From Eleginops maclovinus (taxonomy: Eukaryota > Chordata > Actinopteri > Perciformes > Eleginopidae): a stretch of 64,000 nucleotides of DNA. Location: contig NC_086365.1 in assembly GCF_036324505.1 (NCBI RefSeq), positions 8,078,655 to 8,142,654 of the forward strand. The letters are read 5' to 3'. Shown here one piece after another: positions 1-12,741 of this stretch. Under the pieces are notes generated by a model that had not been told where the DNA came from, searched no databases, and saw nothing but the letters and a program-made list of their open reading frames with translations. Position numbers and translations under genes: made by a program. Numbering within the stretch: position 1 is the first letter of the stretch; each line of letters begins with the position of its first letter.

Positions 1-1592
1 TCGATGGTCATTTGACAAAGAAATTATAACCGGGAACTATTGTATATTTGTCATTGTAAAGGAAAAAGTCCTTGAGCACGTTTTTTTTTTGTTTGCCTTG
101 CAGGCTGATATATCTGAAAGAAGCACCACAAAACATGAGAGGTCTTCTTTTTTACTACATTGGTCTTATTTTAAAATGAAATTGTGCTCAACAAGTGTCA
201 GTTCTAATCTCTTATGCTTGGAAAAAGTGCGCAGACAACTTGAGGAGTTTGCTGGATCAAAGGTGAACCAGGGAGGAAGTTTTATGGACAGAGTGGGCAA
301 TAAGTTTGAACCTTTCTTTGTTTTGGTTAGTTTACAACCTAACTGAATGTGCTGTTCCTTCTGTTGGTGCACAACTAAACATCCAATTTGTTAAATAAAT
401 GTTATCACAGCGGGAATGCTTTTTCACCCACCCCACAAATATTTGTATTTAAAAGATGATCATATTAGGAACGTTCACCCACGAAACCAAGCTTGCATTT
501 AAGAGATAGTAATATTTTCGAGTTGGTCGCTGCTTTCAGAATACATTAACATGTAATGAGACGTTAAGTGTGAAGAGGAACTCTGCTCATTTTACACATT
601 AAAGGTCAGTTCATGGGAAAACAAACTCTTCCTGTGAAAACAGATGTTTTATATCTTATGGCTCCAGAGAAGCTCTGTAAAACCTGAGAAAGAGACACGG
701 ATGATGTTAACAGGGTAAACGTTTTAACTGAGACTTCAGAATTACTAACAGTAAGCCTTTGTTAAAAGATGTATTCATGGAAGCACCGACAGTCTAAGTA
801 AAACATCCCATTGAGTTGCATTTTGTACATTTTCCAGGGTCTCTCATCCCCTTTTTTATTATCTTACTTTATAAAAATGCAATATAGTTTTTTTAGAACA
901 ACCCTTTAGTTTCACTCAAATAGAACAGTTTTCTTAAAAATCGGTGCAAGTGGTATTGAAAGATTTGCCAACAAAAATGCTGATAATATCTTTATTAATT
1001 GAGGGAAAAGTAATATAATATGGAGATTTTCATTGTTTATATATGTGTTTCATTAAATGTTTGTTGGTTTTGCGCTGGGCTGGATAACTCAAGCACTGGG
1101 GAAACATTTTACAAAGTGAACTTAAAAAGAGATTAATTGAAAACAAAATGTTCCCCCCCAAACAACATCTCTCTTCACATTACGATGTTTTTAGACAGTA
1201 CAGCCAAATATCGCCAACATTTTACTGTCAATGTAACATTCACATTTGAGTTGTAATTGAGAACTGTTATAATTAATGACCACCAACACTTAGAAACAGC
1301 CTCTCCACTTGTCCTTGTGCAGAGAAAGCAATACATCTGTACGCCAGTGAATGCAGCGCAGCATAATGCGTTCAACCATAGCCACAGGCCGCTATACAAC
1401 TGTGGAGAACACTACAAGCCCAACAGGATGTTCACATTCAACACTCGCACAAAATGCACACACTCGCATGTGAATGGAAAAAGCCAACATCTTAGAAATA
1501 AACACAATACAAACGACCCCGCGACTTCCTGCTGCAACAATGCTGTATCACTCTGGCTGGCTTATGTAAGAGAGCTGTGTGTGTGTGTGTGT

Positions 1593-1658
<66 letters not shown>

Positions 1659-3497
1659 AGGCCCAAGAGAAATCACTGTTTCAATTTGTTGTAGAGAGAG
1701 GAGAGAGAGAGGAGGGAGAGAGGAGGGAGAGAGAGGGAGCGGCACTTTACTGAATCACATTTTTCCGGGGAATTCATGGTCTGTTTCCCAGTGACTCAAT
1801 CCACTTACCAACGAGGCAATTTAGCTTCCCGAGAGACCTCGCCCGCTCAGAATCACCACACACACACTTTGTCCGACATCTCGTAGAAACACACCACATA
1901 TTCTAATCTCGCCCTTATTACCATTCATCGCTCGGAGTGATGTAAGAAAGTGAAACGCCGACACGCTCCTTTAAACCTTAAATTATCTTCATGCAAGTCT
2001 CCACTTTTCCTGTGAGCCTCATCGTGGAGGACAGCTGCTCTCGGAGTCAGATGAGGTGGATAAAAACCTCGCATCAACGCCGCTCGCCCATCTGGCCCGC
2101 TTCCTGTGATGTGATATTAATGGAAAGGGGCCTTGTAATTGTTTGGTAACAGGCTGAGTTTATTGGGGGGTATTATAAGCAAAAGTTTGTGCTGGAAAAT
2201 ACTTTATGTTCCCAAAATATATGTATTTAAAGCCTCTAATTTGGGTCATGCTCCAAGACTACAGGATCCCCCACTATTCTCTAGAAACACAGAAGACAGT
2301 AAAGAACTGCTTCCACAATTTGGGTATTCAACATTTAATGTAAAACAACATTTCATAAAATCAAGCGTATTAAAACTGTGCTGAAACAACGATTAAGACG
2401 AAGTAAACATGGCTTAAAACGTGCCCTGCATTCAAACTTTGGGCCCATTGCGTTAAAATAATATATATTTAGATAGTGTTGTTGTTATTGTTGTAATTTG
2501 GTAATCATGAATATTTTTAAATTATTTCAGCTTTGCCTTGGAAAGTAAACGCATCACCATTTTTTTAGTTATCCTGATCGAAGCTTGAAGAACAATGGCA
2601 TAAAAACGAATTTGTTAATTAAGTATTATATTTGAAGTTAATTCCGGTACTTAACTTACAGGATATACTAAAACAAGATGACTTTTTTGCCTTTATAGAT
2701 GCGAGACCGCAGCAGCAGGTAGAGATTAAACAGGTGAGTCTGACATCTCAAACAATCGCCCAGGTGCTGATGGCATCATGCTGCTCAGATTCCCTCTCAG
2801 CTGATCACTGCCTGAAGGAAAAAGCTCAGCAGGCTGTGCTTTAATTCATGGAGGAAATTACAGTTACAGTACAAGGAAGCAGAGCAGAGTTACTTTTAAG
2901 CCACTGTATCCCTCTTCACAAGAGTTTTCCACTGTCTGTTTTGCATCCACACTGATAATATAAATCACATGCTAAAATCACAATATTCATCATAACCAGA
3001 AAACCTTTTTTATTGGATTTCCAATGGACATTTCTGCAGGAAAGACAACTGATTATAGGCTTGAAATAGTGATATTCATATATCACTGTAATCCACATGG
3101 CTCATTGATAATATAGCCAAATAAAGCGTTGGCACAAACCAGTTCCTGTTAAAATCCTTAAATTCTTCACTTGACCATGATTTGACTGATTTGATTTGAG
3201 TAAAGGTTAAATACCTTTCCTCGAAAGCACTCATTTGAATCCATGGCGTTGTTTTCTCTTTCACATGACTAATGAATTGTTTTTTCAAAAACCGGTAAAG
3301 TTTGTCCAACAACTTGTGAGTCACTGAGGGAACAAAGCCAATGAAAACCCTTGATTGAAAAGTGTGTGGGTCATGATGCCAAAGCCTGGCTCTCTGTAAT
3401 ATGCTGTTAAAGGATCTCTGCACATGGTACTTATCTATGAGGCTGTATTTAAAGGATCACTGAGATTTAAAGTGTGAGGTGGAGACAAGCCACTCAC
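1..3497. other. sfmbt2 intron 2 (partial)
   Basis: No exon was found here on either strand. The next expected SFMBT exon, which starts the first MBT repeat, is absent and should lie left of the window. The stretch holds a (GT)n array at about 1577-1658, a GAGA-rich tract at about 1691-1740, and a more complex, GC-richer block at about 1800-2130. The ORFs here look random and match no family I know. Confidence 0.6.
1577..1658. repeat. (GT)n microsatellite
   Basis: Nearly pure GT dinucleotide array of about 80 bp with two GC interruptions near its start, followed by a GAGAGAGG-rich purine tract to about 1740. It lies in sfmbt2 intron 2. Open reading frames through it are only Cys-Val or Thr-His repeats. 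Confidence 0.95.
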
Positions 3498-4151
3498 ATG
3501 TTTGAAGGTGGTATGAGGGGCGGCGTTAGCCCCTGTCTCCTCCATGTACTCCTCCCAGTTAAACTCCACCTCTTCCTCCATGGATTCTGCATCTGAAGGA
3601 ACAACATCAAAATCAGACGTTTGCATAAAAAGAGCCGCCTTGTCCTGAGGCTGAATACTGATGTCATGTTTGCATAGTAAGCAATTAAATAACCAGTACC
3701 AATTATCAGATTATGTGTTGGTGTGTGTTGTCCAATTTAAATGACAGTAAAGTTCATTTTTTGGGTGAGAATTTGTATTATTATACATTAATCTCAAAAA
3801 GAGAAGAGAGAATTTATGCCAGATTGAGCTATTTCCATCTGCAGTCCCTGGGCGGGTAAACACAGGACCTGTCATGTGCATGCTTTATCTGTCATTATTT
3901 CATAATAATATTGATAGTTAAATGTGAATCTGATTATAACATAGACAATATGATAAGGGCTGTGTTTTCAGATTCCTTAATGCATTTTCTTTCAGTTTCT
4001 CTTTACAATCTGTTTGTCTGAGAAGGGCAGTGAACCACATTTCAGATGGAGATAAAGCTTCCTCACCTGTGTTCACCTCTTCCTCTTTCCCATTGGTCGA
4101 ATAGAGCGACGTCACTGCAGTGAGGGCCAGCGGCTGCTCCTGTGACTGCAT
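3498..4151 (-). CDS. sfmbt2: SFMBT-family Polycomb protein, N-terminal exons (partial)
   Basis: SFMBT proteins are nuclear Polycomb-type repressors with four MBT repeats and a C-terminal SAM domain; only the N-terminus is in this window. Coding exon 1 is 4067-4151 (ATG at 4151-4149, 28 codons plus one base, donor GTGAGG). Coding exon 2 is 3498-3592 (acceptor CTTCAG, donor GTGAGT). The phases join exactly to give a 60-residue N-terminus beginning [10 protein letters not shown] and ending [23 protein letters not shown]. That block is the conserved SFMBT motif just before MBT repeat 1. The frame also stays open upstream of the ATG, but only from a GTG codon, so I chose the ATG. The paralogue call (sfmbt2, not sfmbt1) rests on the linked itih5, itih2, kin and atp5f1c. 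Confidence 0.85.
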
Positions 4152-7100
4152 CTTGCTCCTCCACTTCCTGCTGACTTTAACCTTTGACCTGAGGTGTGTC
4201 ACTTTCTCTTCACTGCATCTCTCACTTTCCTAGACCGCACTGGTACAGATAAAAAAGAGTGAATGTGCCGATTTATCAAATACTGCCCATTGTTCACAAA
4301 CAATCCGTGACATTTTAAAAGAACAATGATTGAACTGGGAGATAACACCTTTGACATTTGCTAAAAATAAACACAAACTATTCAGTAAGCATGTTCTTGG
4401 AAAAATAAAGACAGGAAATGATGCACTTTGCATTTCCAGTTTCTTTGGAACTCAATAAGTGGGTGGTTATCAAGAACAGTGACGGCCACTGTGGCTGAAT
4501 GTGCAAAAGGAGAAGAAGGAAACTTTTAAGAAATCTTATCTTAACCAACATAAGATCAAAAGGAAAGTCAGCTGATCTGTGGGGAAGTCAAGAGCAAAGT
4601 GTTAGAGAAGAAAACACCTCCAAAGACCGTGCAGTTTCAAACTCTCAAACTAATTTGAAGCATCATTGAAGTTGCGTAGAAAGCCTGTTATTCTGTATAA
4701 TTGCAGACCAGCCTCCTGCCTCTTCAGCCTGCTTTCTGTAATTTCAGGTTATGCATATCGTCTGCCTTTTGTTTGCATACCACAGCAAAACTGCATCAGA
4801 TAACCAAACAGAGTCATACACAGTAGAACAACTGGAAAAACACCAGCAAAACAACAGGCGTCAATTAAAATGTAATTTAGTGTAATCTCACAGAAACCTT
4901 ATAATAGAGGAAATATGACGATGTGTGTTTATCTGAATCAGAATACTTCATCTATCCTGGGAGGAATTGGTTTTTGCTTCATAAAGAAAAAGTAATAATA
5001 ATAATAATTGAATACAAAATGATATAAACGTAAGACGTTTAAGTAAGCATGTGCGATAAAAAATAAAATACAAATACTGATCTTATCTCATAATAAATTA
5101 AGTTAAATGTCTATTTCTATAAATGTAGGAAAGAAAAAAGTATGCACATTACACAACAACATACAAGACGAATTTGAGCTGACTAATGTTGGTCTTTAAT
5201 CACCATGATAAATGAACATAGTCACTATCACTAATGACTCATTAGTTAAGATAATTGATGCATCATTAGCTAATCTTTCTTGGTCAAAATGGCTTGTGAA
5301 ATAACAAAAAGGTAATACCGTGAAAATATGAAGCCTTTTTAGTGAAGATGACCTGAGAGCAGGTGTTCTGTTCATTTTCAGTGTGTGATCTATAGCTGAT
5401 CATTCATTTTAAACTCTGATTAATAACTCTGACGCAAGCTTATGCTGAGCCTCATCAGACTGATCATGATGCACATCATCTATTTCTCAATGTTTTTTCT
5501 TTGAACAGTTGGTTTAAATTCCAGGATTGTATTCATTCCTGTTAAGAAAACTAAATGAAATAGTTATTTTTATAGTTTTATTGAATTTGGATAAATAAAA
5601 TATAGATACATGAAAACAATGTGTTTTGGGGTTTGTGTCATTAACCTAAAATGTATATAAACTCACATTACAGAAAATATTATGTAAAAACAGCAAATCT
5701 TAAAGACAATCGGAAACTAGTGAGAATAATCCTCTTCACATCAACAACAGACCCTGTTTGTCACTTGCCTGGTGGTTTTCCTACAGCAGGTCATGCAGTA
5801 ACATCACTGATGACTAACCCTCCCCTCAGCTCAACACACTTACATCAACCTGCCAATTAACACCGCCATCACAGAGCGCTTCCTCAATCAGGACCAAAAC
5901 AATTCAAGGTTTAACAACTTTGAAATCAAAAATATCCACGAGAGCAAATGATATCGGTATTCCGGTATGAGGCAAGCTGCACATCCTGAGATCAGAGGGA
6001 AAAACGTGAGAATTCGACAATCCTTTCAGGAAAATATAGTCCAAAAACCCCCTTGATGTCCTGAGAGGAAATCACAGACAATACTGGAGCTGGAGCTGAC
6101 TATTTGCAGAGCTGAGAGGAGGCAGTGACAGTCTCCACAACCATGCGAGTGTGTGCCCGCCCCTCCCACCTCACACACTCCTGACGTCCCACAGTGGCTC
6201 CAGCAAACATACATTGCGTAAACAACAAGCTGAGCTAATTTGGCTCACATGACGCTGCCCCTAACCCCCCCTTACAGACTATCACTGTTTCTTACTCCGC
6301 AATCTTCTCGCTGTCGTCAGCATGCAGTCCTCTGCATTAAACCTCAGTAAAGTGCATGTTAACTCTGGTAGTAGTAGGGCTCAAACTGGGTTTTTTCCCT
6401 TCAAATTCCCCTCCGACAGCATGACATGAATCACCTAGATAGATTCTGCATGTGCTTGTTGCAACACTTCAGTACAGCTATTTGAAGACTGAGTGACATT
6501 AAAATCCAATATGTTGAAACAATCAGAAATGTATTGACTTAGTTATTGATAAAGCAAAATGCAAGGAAAATCACCTTCTACAGCTTCCTAAATGGGATTT
6601 CCTATTTCTTTCAAATGTATATCCATGTAAATGTATAATCTTTAGGTTTTTGGCTGTCGATTATGAAAAACAAGCCATTTTTAAATAACCCCTTGTCATG
6701 TTATGCTCTAAAAATGCAACAAAAAGTTATTCATTAAGACAAATGATAAAAAAATATTGGTGTAACTTCACAGATGCACCTTTTTACTTGAAAATTGTTG
6801 AGTTGTTGACTGTATACTCCATCACATTGCATTAAAGATGAAACAAAGATGGTGTGGTTAAAGTGGTGACTTTGAGCTTTAATTACAGGGTTTAACCACC
6901 ACATCAGATAAAGTGTAAGAACTGAAGCCCTGTCATTGTCCTTCTCACTGTCCAGAGACTCGACAAAAAATATGTATAAAAAAGGTAGTCCCAAAGTGAT
7001 CCTCAATACAGACCCTATAAGAACCTTCAAACTACAACGTTTTAAATCCCATGTGCTGGGAGCCAAAAGAAACAGGAAATGTTTCAGTGACCAAAACACT

Positions 7101-7241
7101 TTTGGACTGCATTGCTCATTTCCTTAAAATTCACCCTGATATATTTATTATTGTTGCCAACTTTGACATCTCTTCGGGAATTTAAAGGTCACATATTTTA
7201 CTCTTCTAATCAACTTAATACAGATCCCCGGGCTGGGCTGA

Positions 7242-7269
7242 CACACACACACACACACACACACACACA
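7242..7269. repeat. (CA)n microsatellite
   Basis: Uninterrupted CA dinucleotide run of about 28 bp inside the sfmbt2 5' intron. Confidence 0.95.
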
Positions 7270-7550
7270 GCTAACACAACATGCATATTTCTCCCACTTC
7301 AGGGTCTATAAAATACATATTCAGGAGGTATTACAGCTTCAGTATACGTTTGTAAACTACTTACTAAATATTGATTAATCTGTTGACTTTCATTTGGTCT
7401 GTAAAAGGTCACAAAAACATGGAACATGTCGAAATGTGTTTCCCAAATCCAAACATTCCATAATTGAACCATCTTGTTAAATCCACAACTGGAGGATAAT
7501 CAATACACTGTAACGGAGGAGTAAAGGAACTATGAAATACTCTCATTTCA

Positions 7551-7637
7551 GAATCAGAGGATTAAGACTTTTTATTTGCTCAATTTAGAAATGAATTGAA
7601 TAGTTGACAACTGATGAAGCATCTTTGCAGCTCTATA
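7551..7637. repeat. fragment of a fish GCTGCAAC-type MITE
   Basis: The stretch ends in TTGCAGCTCT and contains an AGTTGACAACTGATGAAGCA-like segment. This resembles one end of a very common teleost short element whose termini read GGGCTGCAAC. Similar remnants occur at 16275-16398, 19978-20140, 55912-56008 and 62440-62800. Family assignment is from memory of the consensus. Confidence 0.5.
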
Positions 7638-8439
7638 GTAAAAGTGATTACAATATAAACTGAACTATAATCCTCCTTTTTAAAAAGTAACATTATTCAG
7701 CAAAAAATACATAATATATTTCATTTGACATTGTCAGCACCATTAGTTTGTATTTATTTGGTGTCTATAACCCTGAGAAGTAAACAGAATCCTCCACAGC
7801 CTTTTGTTCACAAGGTTGCTAGCAATGGCAGATATTTGCTTCTTGAAATAAGGCAACTTTTTGGGAACAGCTTTTGTTTTTAGCTAAGCTTACTGGCCTG
7901 TAGCGTCCCAGATTGGGAACTGGGGGATTAAAACGGTCAGAGTTAATCTCTGGACATTCGTGTCTCAGATTGAGAGGTTCTTTTTTTTATTGATTAGCCC
8001 CTGATGGGACGCTGGGCATCCACATGTTGTCCTCCTGCCTTTCCCTAAAACCTCCCATGCCAAAGACTTAATGGAGGATTTAGGAGATTAACTACTACTG
8101 CATGGGCTTCGGTTTTATTGCATTACTCCCTATTAGGTCCTCCTCTTTTAGACCCATCCAAGAGTTGTTTCCTCTTGGCGACATGGAGGCCTTCATGTAA
8201 CAGTTTGCCCTCTGTTTCTTCCTACAGTTTTTAATTTCAACACAATGCAGCCTGTGTGTGTCATGCCTCACTGTAAAATGATGAAGTGCAAACAGCAACT
8301 GCCCCTGGTGGACCAGAAAACAGTGGGGGGGATGACTTCCGACACATACACAACCTGCAGCTTTGAGACTTTTTGGTCTTCTAATAACAGGAGAAGTCAA
8401 ATTTAATATTTGCCTAGGTCCTCCCCACATTCAAATAGA

Positions 8440-8960
8440 GGACGAGGGTGTGTTTTGAGGGAAAGAAAATGAGGAATAAAGGAAATATAGCAAGAAAGAA
8501 AGGTATATGAAAAGATAACATAAAAACTGAGAAAGAAAGAATGTTTGCAAACAGAGAGCAAGAATGAAACATATAAAGATAGAGGGAAGTCATAAAAAAA
8601 GTGAGGAATAGGAAAACAGATTTACAAAATGAAAAAAAATAAGCAGGAAGAGAAATGTACAGAAATAAAGACAGAAAAAGAGATATAGAGTCAGAGAGAA
8701 ATATATTACGAGGGTAAGTAAGAAAGAAAGCAAGACTAAGAAAGGAACATGTAGAGAAAAGATCAACTGGACGAAACATGAATTCAAAAAAGAAAGCAAG
8801 AAAGAGAAACAAAGGAAGATATAAAGGGGAAAAGTCAGTCAGAAATAAGGCAAGTAAAAATAAAGACAGAATAAGAGATAATTAAAGATTGAGGGACAGC
8901 AAGTAGAAATCATGATTTACAGAAAGAGAAAGAAGAAAGAGCAGTCAGAAGGAGACACAG
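8440..8960. repeat. long purine-rich (GAAA-type) tract
   Basis: For about 520 bp the plus strand is overwhelmingly A and G, built from degenerate GAAAGAAAG, AAGAAAGCAAG and GAGAAA units with few pyrimidines. On the minus strand it yields spurious Phe/Leu/Ser-rich ORFs. It is probably a decayed tetranucleotide satellite. Such tracts can form triplex (H-) DNA, which is inference here. Confidence 0.8.
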
Positions 8961-9596
8961 ACATAAGGATCCTGACCTCATTATTTCCTGTAAAGTGACC
9001 TCCTCCTCTTTCTGTTTCTCTATCTCTTCCCTCTTTCAAGCAGACTTGCTCAGTGTGTGATTGTAAACAAACATTCATCAGCACATTTACATACAAAGCA
9101 TTCATCAAAAACAGCTAAATGATAAATGGGAGGTTCTTGCACAAAAAGGAAACAATCAAACCGTCAGTAATGTATAAATGAAGCAGGATTCATATTGATC
9201 TCTCCCTGTGGAGAAAACGGTTCCTATATGTTTATATTTCCTTTTAAAAGTGCTCTTATTCTGGCATATTTTCTTCCTGTTTAGACTCACCCATCACACT
9301 CGCAGAAAACATATCTTTGGCGCAACAAGGAGTCCAAATTCATGATTTATTCATTCATCGTGGGCTCCATAACGCGCAGTCTTTTATTGTTTCTGTTCAT
9401 TATGGTGACGAATTTAATCTGGAGGAGGAATCCTCCAGTAATGCAAAACTGTAAACCCCAGATTTAGCAGACCGCCTCGCAAAAAGAGAAATAATTAAAC
9501 AGATTCGGTTTCACCCAATTATCTGAGTAATCGTTGCAAATGCACCCATAGGGAAACAATAACGACTGCAATCATCATATTAATATAACACGCAGC

Positions 9597-9920
9597 AATG
9601 TTTATTTTAATCAACCTGCTCTCGGGTTTACTTGGGGAAACGATATTCATCTGACAGATTGTGGTGTCTATAAACACATGTGTCGCTTGAGATCTTCCTT
9701 TTTTGGATAAAAGTGAAAGAGGAACCTTAAGTGCACATACGGAAGATTAATATACAAGTGCACGGCAAATGTTTATTTAAAATCAGCCTGATGTCGGCTT
9801 TATTGGGGAAAACGAAATGAATCTGAAATATTTGGGTTTCTATAAAGGGATGTGTCGCAAGGTTGAGCATTTTTTCATAAAAGTGAAAGAGGAAACGTTA
9901 AGTGCACATGAGGAAGATGA
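9597..9920. repeat. tandem duplication, two copies of about 170 bp
   Basis: Copy 1 (about 9597-9750) and copy 2 (about 9768-9920) share ordered blocks at an offset of 170-171 bp: AATGTTTATTT, CTTGGGGAAA/ATTGGGGAAA, a TCTATAAA block, ATGTGTCGC, AAAAGTGAAAGAGGAA and TTAAGTGCACAT. Divergence between copies is substantial, so the duplication is old. It lies about 0.6-1 kb downstream of the CpG-rich sfmbt2 promoter. The 73-codon ORF over copy 2 has no counterpart in copy 1 and no family resemblance. Confidence 0.8.
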
Positions 9921-10399
9921 GGTGGTGAGGGGTGTAGCCGAGGCTGCTGGCACTCCGTTCATGTACTTTGCACACTCAAAACTGCAGCGGAAAAAAACTC
10001 CCACGGAAATGCCAAATGCACACTTTGAATTTAATTGATTAAACCTCGTGTGTGTCCATCAAAAGAAACCTAAACGGGCGCGTTATCTGTCAGCGTTTTA
10101 TTTTTTCCTCATTCAAAGATTTTAAGGCGCAGTTTTCCCCCATAACCCGCCATGTTGAAAGTGGTTTGACATTTTGGCAGTGTCCGGTATTTTCCGATGG
10201 CTTTTACGCACCTAGGGGTGACGAAAAATTCCAAATGACTCATATATACGTGAATAAACGACTATAAGTAATTTATATTGTAAATAACTCAGTGTTCGCA
10301 TTAAACAAAAATGTGTCGTGGTCATCAAACACAACATATATACCTTATGATTATATTATAAATGTAAATGTTGTGTAAATATACCCACATTTTTAATTA

Positions 10400-10800
10400 C
10401 ATGTGAGGAAAAACAACGCAATATTTTCGCGAGTGCCACGAGACAGCTTTAATTGCAGCGCGTGAGACACACTTTAGTCAACTTGGGCTCGTGAACACGC
10501 TCGCGAGTATTCTCTCGTTTCTACAGAAACCGCCTCGGTCCTTTTTTTAGCCAAGGAGGAGAGAAATAACTCTCCCCGTGTTTATTCCTTCGACAAACCG
10601 AAAAAAATAAAACGTAGAAAACGACGGAAAAGGTTCCCTAAAGCAGCGCGTACAGGGGCTACCTGTCTTACCTGTCCAAGTTTTTGTGTCGCTTCTCCTT
10701 CACGAGACCCCCTCTGTTCTCTCCCTCTCCTCGAGCAGAGCAGCGCGAGCGACGTCTTTCAGCTGCTGCCCCCGTTTCAATATGGCATCTCCCATCTGCG
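10400..10800 (-). promoter_or_regulatory. CpG-rich promoter and probable non-coding exon 1 of sfmbt2
   Basis: This is the most CpG-dense block in the left part of the window, with TCGCGAG motifs near 10427 and 10500 and clustered GCGC/CGCG. On the minus strand a good donor (CTTGGACAG followed by GTAAGA, exon edge at 10672) would end a non-coding first exon starting somewhere in 10672-10800. It would splice to the coding exon at 4151. The transcription start is not resolved. Confidence 0.55.
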
Positions 10801-10997
10801 CATGTGCAAAAACTAAACAGATATTTTCAAGCCAACTCCTTCACAGATCTTTTTATGACACAAAACAATATTTTTATTCTGGCTGTTTAAAAAAAAGGGA
10901 AGTGACGTTCAAGCGCCAACAAAACCAAAAACACAAAGAGGATAGCTGTCCATTTAGTATGTATACTTTTTTTAATTATAAAATACATATTTATATA

Positions 10998-11162
10998 CAG
11001 AGATGGAAGAAGTATACTCTATGTACAATATTTGCCTAGGAAATGTAGAGAAGTATAAAGTAGCATGAAGGGAAATACTCAAATAAAGTAAAATTATGTT
11101 AAAGAAGTGCTTAATTATGCTGCTTGAGTAAATGTACCTTGTACTGTAGCTTTCCACCACTG
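10998..11162. mobile_element. short non-autonomous element with CAGnGnTGGAA termini
   Basis: The left end reads CAGAGATGGAAGAAGTATAC and the right end TTTCCACCACTG, roughly inverted. Between them is the AGTA-rich sequence typical of a very common teleost element with CAGTGGTGGAAGAAGTA ends. The copy is short and internally deleted. No target-site duplication is evident. Relatives lie at 24824-24890 and 34637-34922. Confidence 0.55.
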
Positions 11163-12485
11163 CACACTCTCTGTTATTAAAATGGGAAGTTAAGTTCAAT
11201 TGCAAACAAAAACAATATGTAACATAATGTTTTAAAATGCTTATGCGCAATAAGGCTTGATCAGATATAACCTAAAATTATCTACAGTACATTAATGTAT
11301 AAAGAAATGTATCATCATTCGTAGCTTAAATGAGAGTTATCACTCATCTTTTGTGATTACAGGCAGTCATTTGATAAATTATTTCCTTTAATAAACAGTT
11401 GTTTTATTAACAGGAAGCAAAATATGAATAATCCTAAAACCACAACACAACTGTCCCTTCATCTTTGGCTGCTGTTGTGCACAATAAGCTTAGACAGTGA
11501 ATAATTTATTATCTTAAATAACCATTGGCTTTTGACTACTAATTTCTTCTTTATTTGGGGTTTTAAATGTGTTTTAACAGTTGAATTTCTGTAGGAAAAA
11601 AAATCTCTGAGATTTTGTTATTTTAATGGGGCTATGTCTTTAAAAAAAAGTCAACAGTATCCTCTAGTGGTAGAAGTGCATTGCACCACGTGTACATGTC
11701 TTTGGTTCAAAGGTTATTGGCACATATTTCCATAATATTACCAACACAAACAGATAGCTTAGGCCAAAGGAGACACAATAAAAGTAAAAGTTTAATGAAC
11801 GTTTTTGGCGCTGAGCTCTCAGGGTTAATTTCATTTGGTAACAGAAAGTGAAACGTACATTTGATAACCCTTGGTATAACACAAGGTTGGTTGCAGGGCA
11901 CTTTATAAATCAGGCTTAATGTTCCTCATTATTGGAATCTATAATGAGTAACATTTTTCATAAGACTGTAAAAGTACTCAATGAGATTTTAGGCATATAT
12001 CTCTGATGAAATTACCTGAAGTGTTTCCCCACACAAATATTATTTCAGTGTTCAGTCTTTAATCTGATTTAATCAGCCACTGAGACCGGCAAAAACAGCA
12101 GAACACTAAAAGAGAAAATATCCGAGCGGCTTAATGTTCCTCATTATGCATGGAAGTTCACTTTTTTTGTGTAACACCATGTTGGACATTTGAGGATAAT
12201 ATGTTCTGTTACAATACATATTTGGCTGGGAATCCCCTAAAAATTCACCCAAAAAACCCAGAGATAAAAAGCGAAATCCATATGAGTATAGGTATTTCTG
12301 ATAAAATGATGGTTTTTAGACATGTGAAAATCATGTATGTACTGTAGGCACTAGGTTAAGGATCCCCAAAAAACTATGGGTTAGCTCGGGGATAAGTGAC
12401 AGGCTAAACGTTTTTTTCCCAGAAAATATAAAAAATAGGCTTAATTGATGACTCTTACTGTGAAATTGGCTAATTGATACCTTGG

Positions 12486-12741
12486 TCTAGGGCTAGGCAA
12501 TAAGAAAATCAGATAACAAAATGCTTTTGACCAAATACCTCTAAATCGATATTGTGGCAACATTGTAGGGTTAAGCGTTGCATTGCTTGAACCATCTGTT
12601 ACATTTTAGAACATTACATTACTTTACTGCAATGCTGTCTTTAAAACCAGCAAAAAAAACGGCACTACAGATTTCCAAAATCGAAGACGATATCGAGTCT
12701 TATGTCCCAATATCAGTAACAATGTCGATATATTGCCCATC
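12486..12741. mobile_element. MITE with GGGCTAGGCAATA-type termini
   Basis: The left end reads AGGGCTAGGCAATA and the right end TATATTGCCCATCC, an imperfect inverted pair. Internal CGATATTGTGGCAACA and CGATATCGAG segments match a common fish MITE whose ends read AGGGCTGGGCGATA. The centre appears deleted. Family identity is from memory. Confidence 0.6.

Larger units (their letters stand above)
4152..10671. other. sfmbt2 5' intron (non-coding)
   Basis: About 6.5 kb separates the first coding exon from the CpG-rich promoter. I find no coding exon on either strand. It contains a short (CA)n run at 7242-7269, a MITE fragment at about 7551-7637, a long purine-rich tract at about 8440-8960, and a tandem duplication at about 9597-9920. 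The rest is unique-looking AT-rich sequence. The exact 5' end of the first coding exon is unclear: the best acceptor-like AG upstream of the ATG is just before 4189, with a poor pyrimidine tract. Confidence 0.55.

Noticed and set aside
3076..3423. 115-codon minus-strand ORF in sfmbt2 intron 2
   Set aside because: Considered as the next SFMBT exon, but it lacks MBT-repeat motifs and suitable splice phases.
8414..8812. Phe/Leu-rich minus-strand ORFs
   Set aside because: Translation of the complement of the purine-rich tract; no gene signals.
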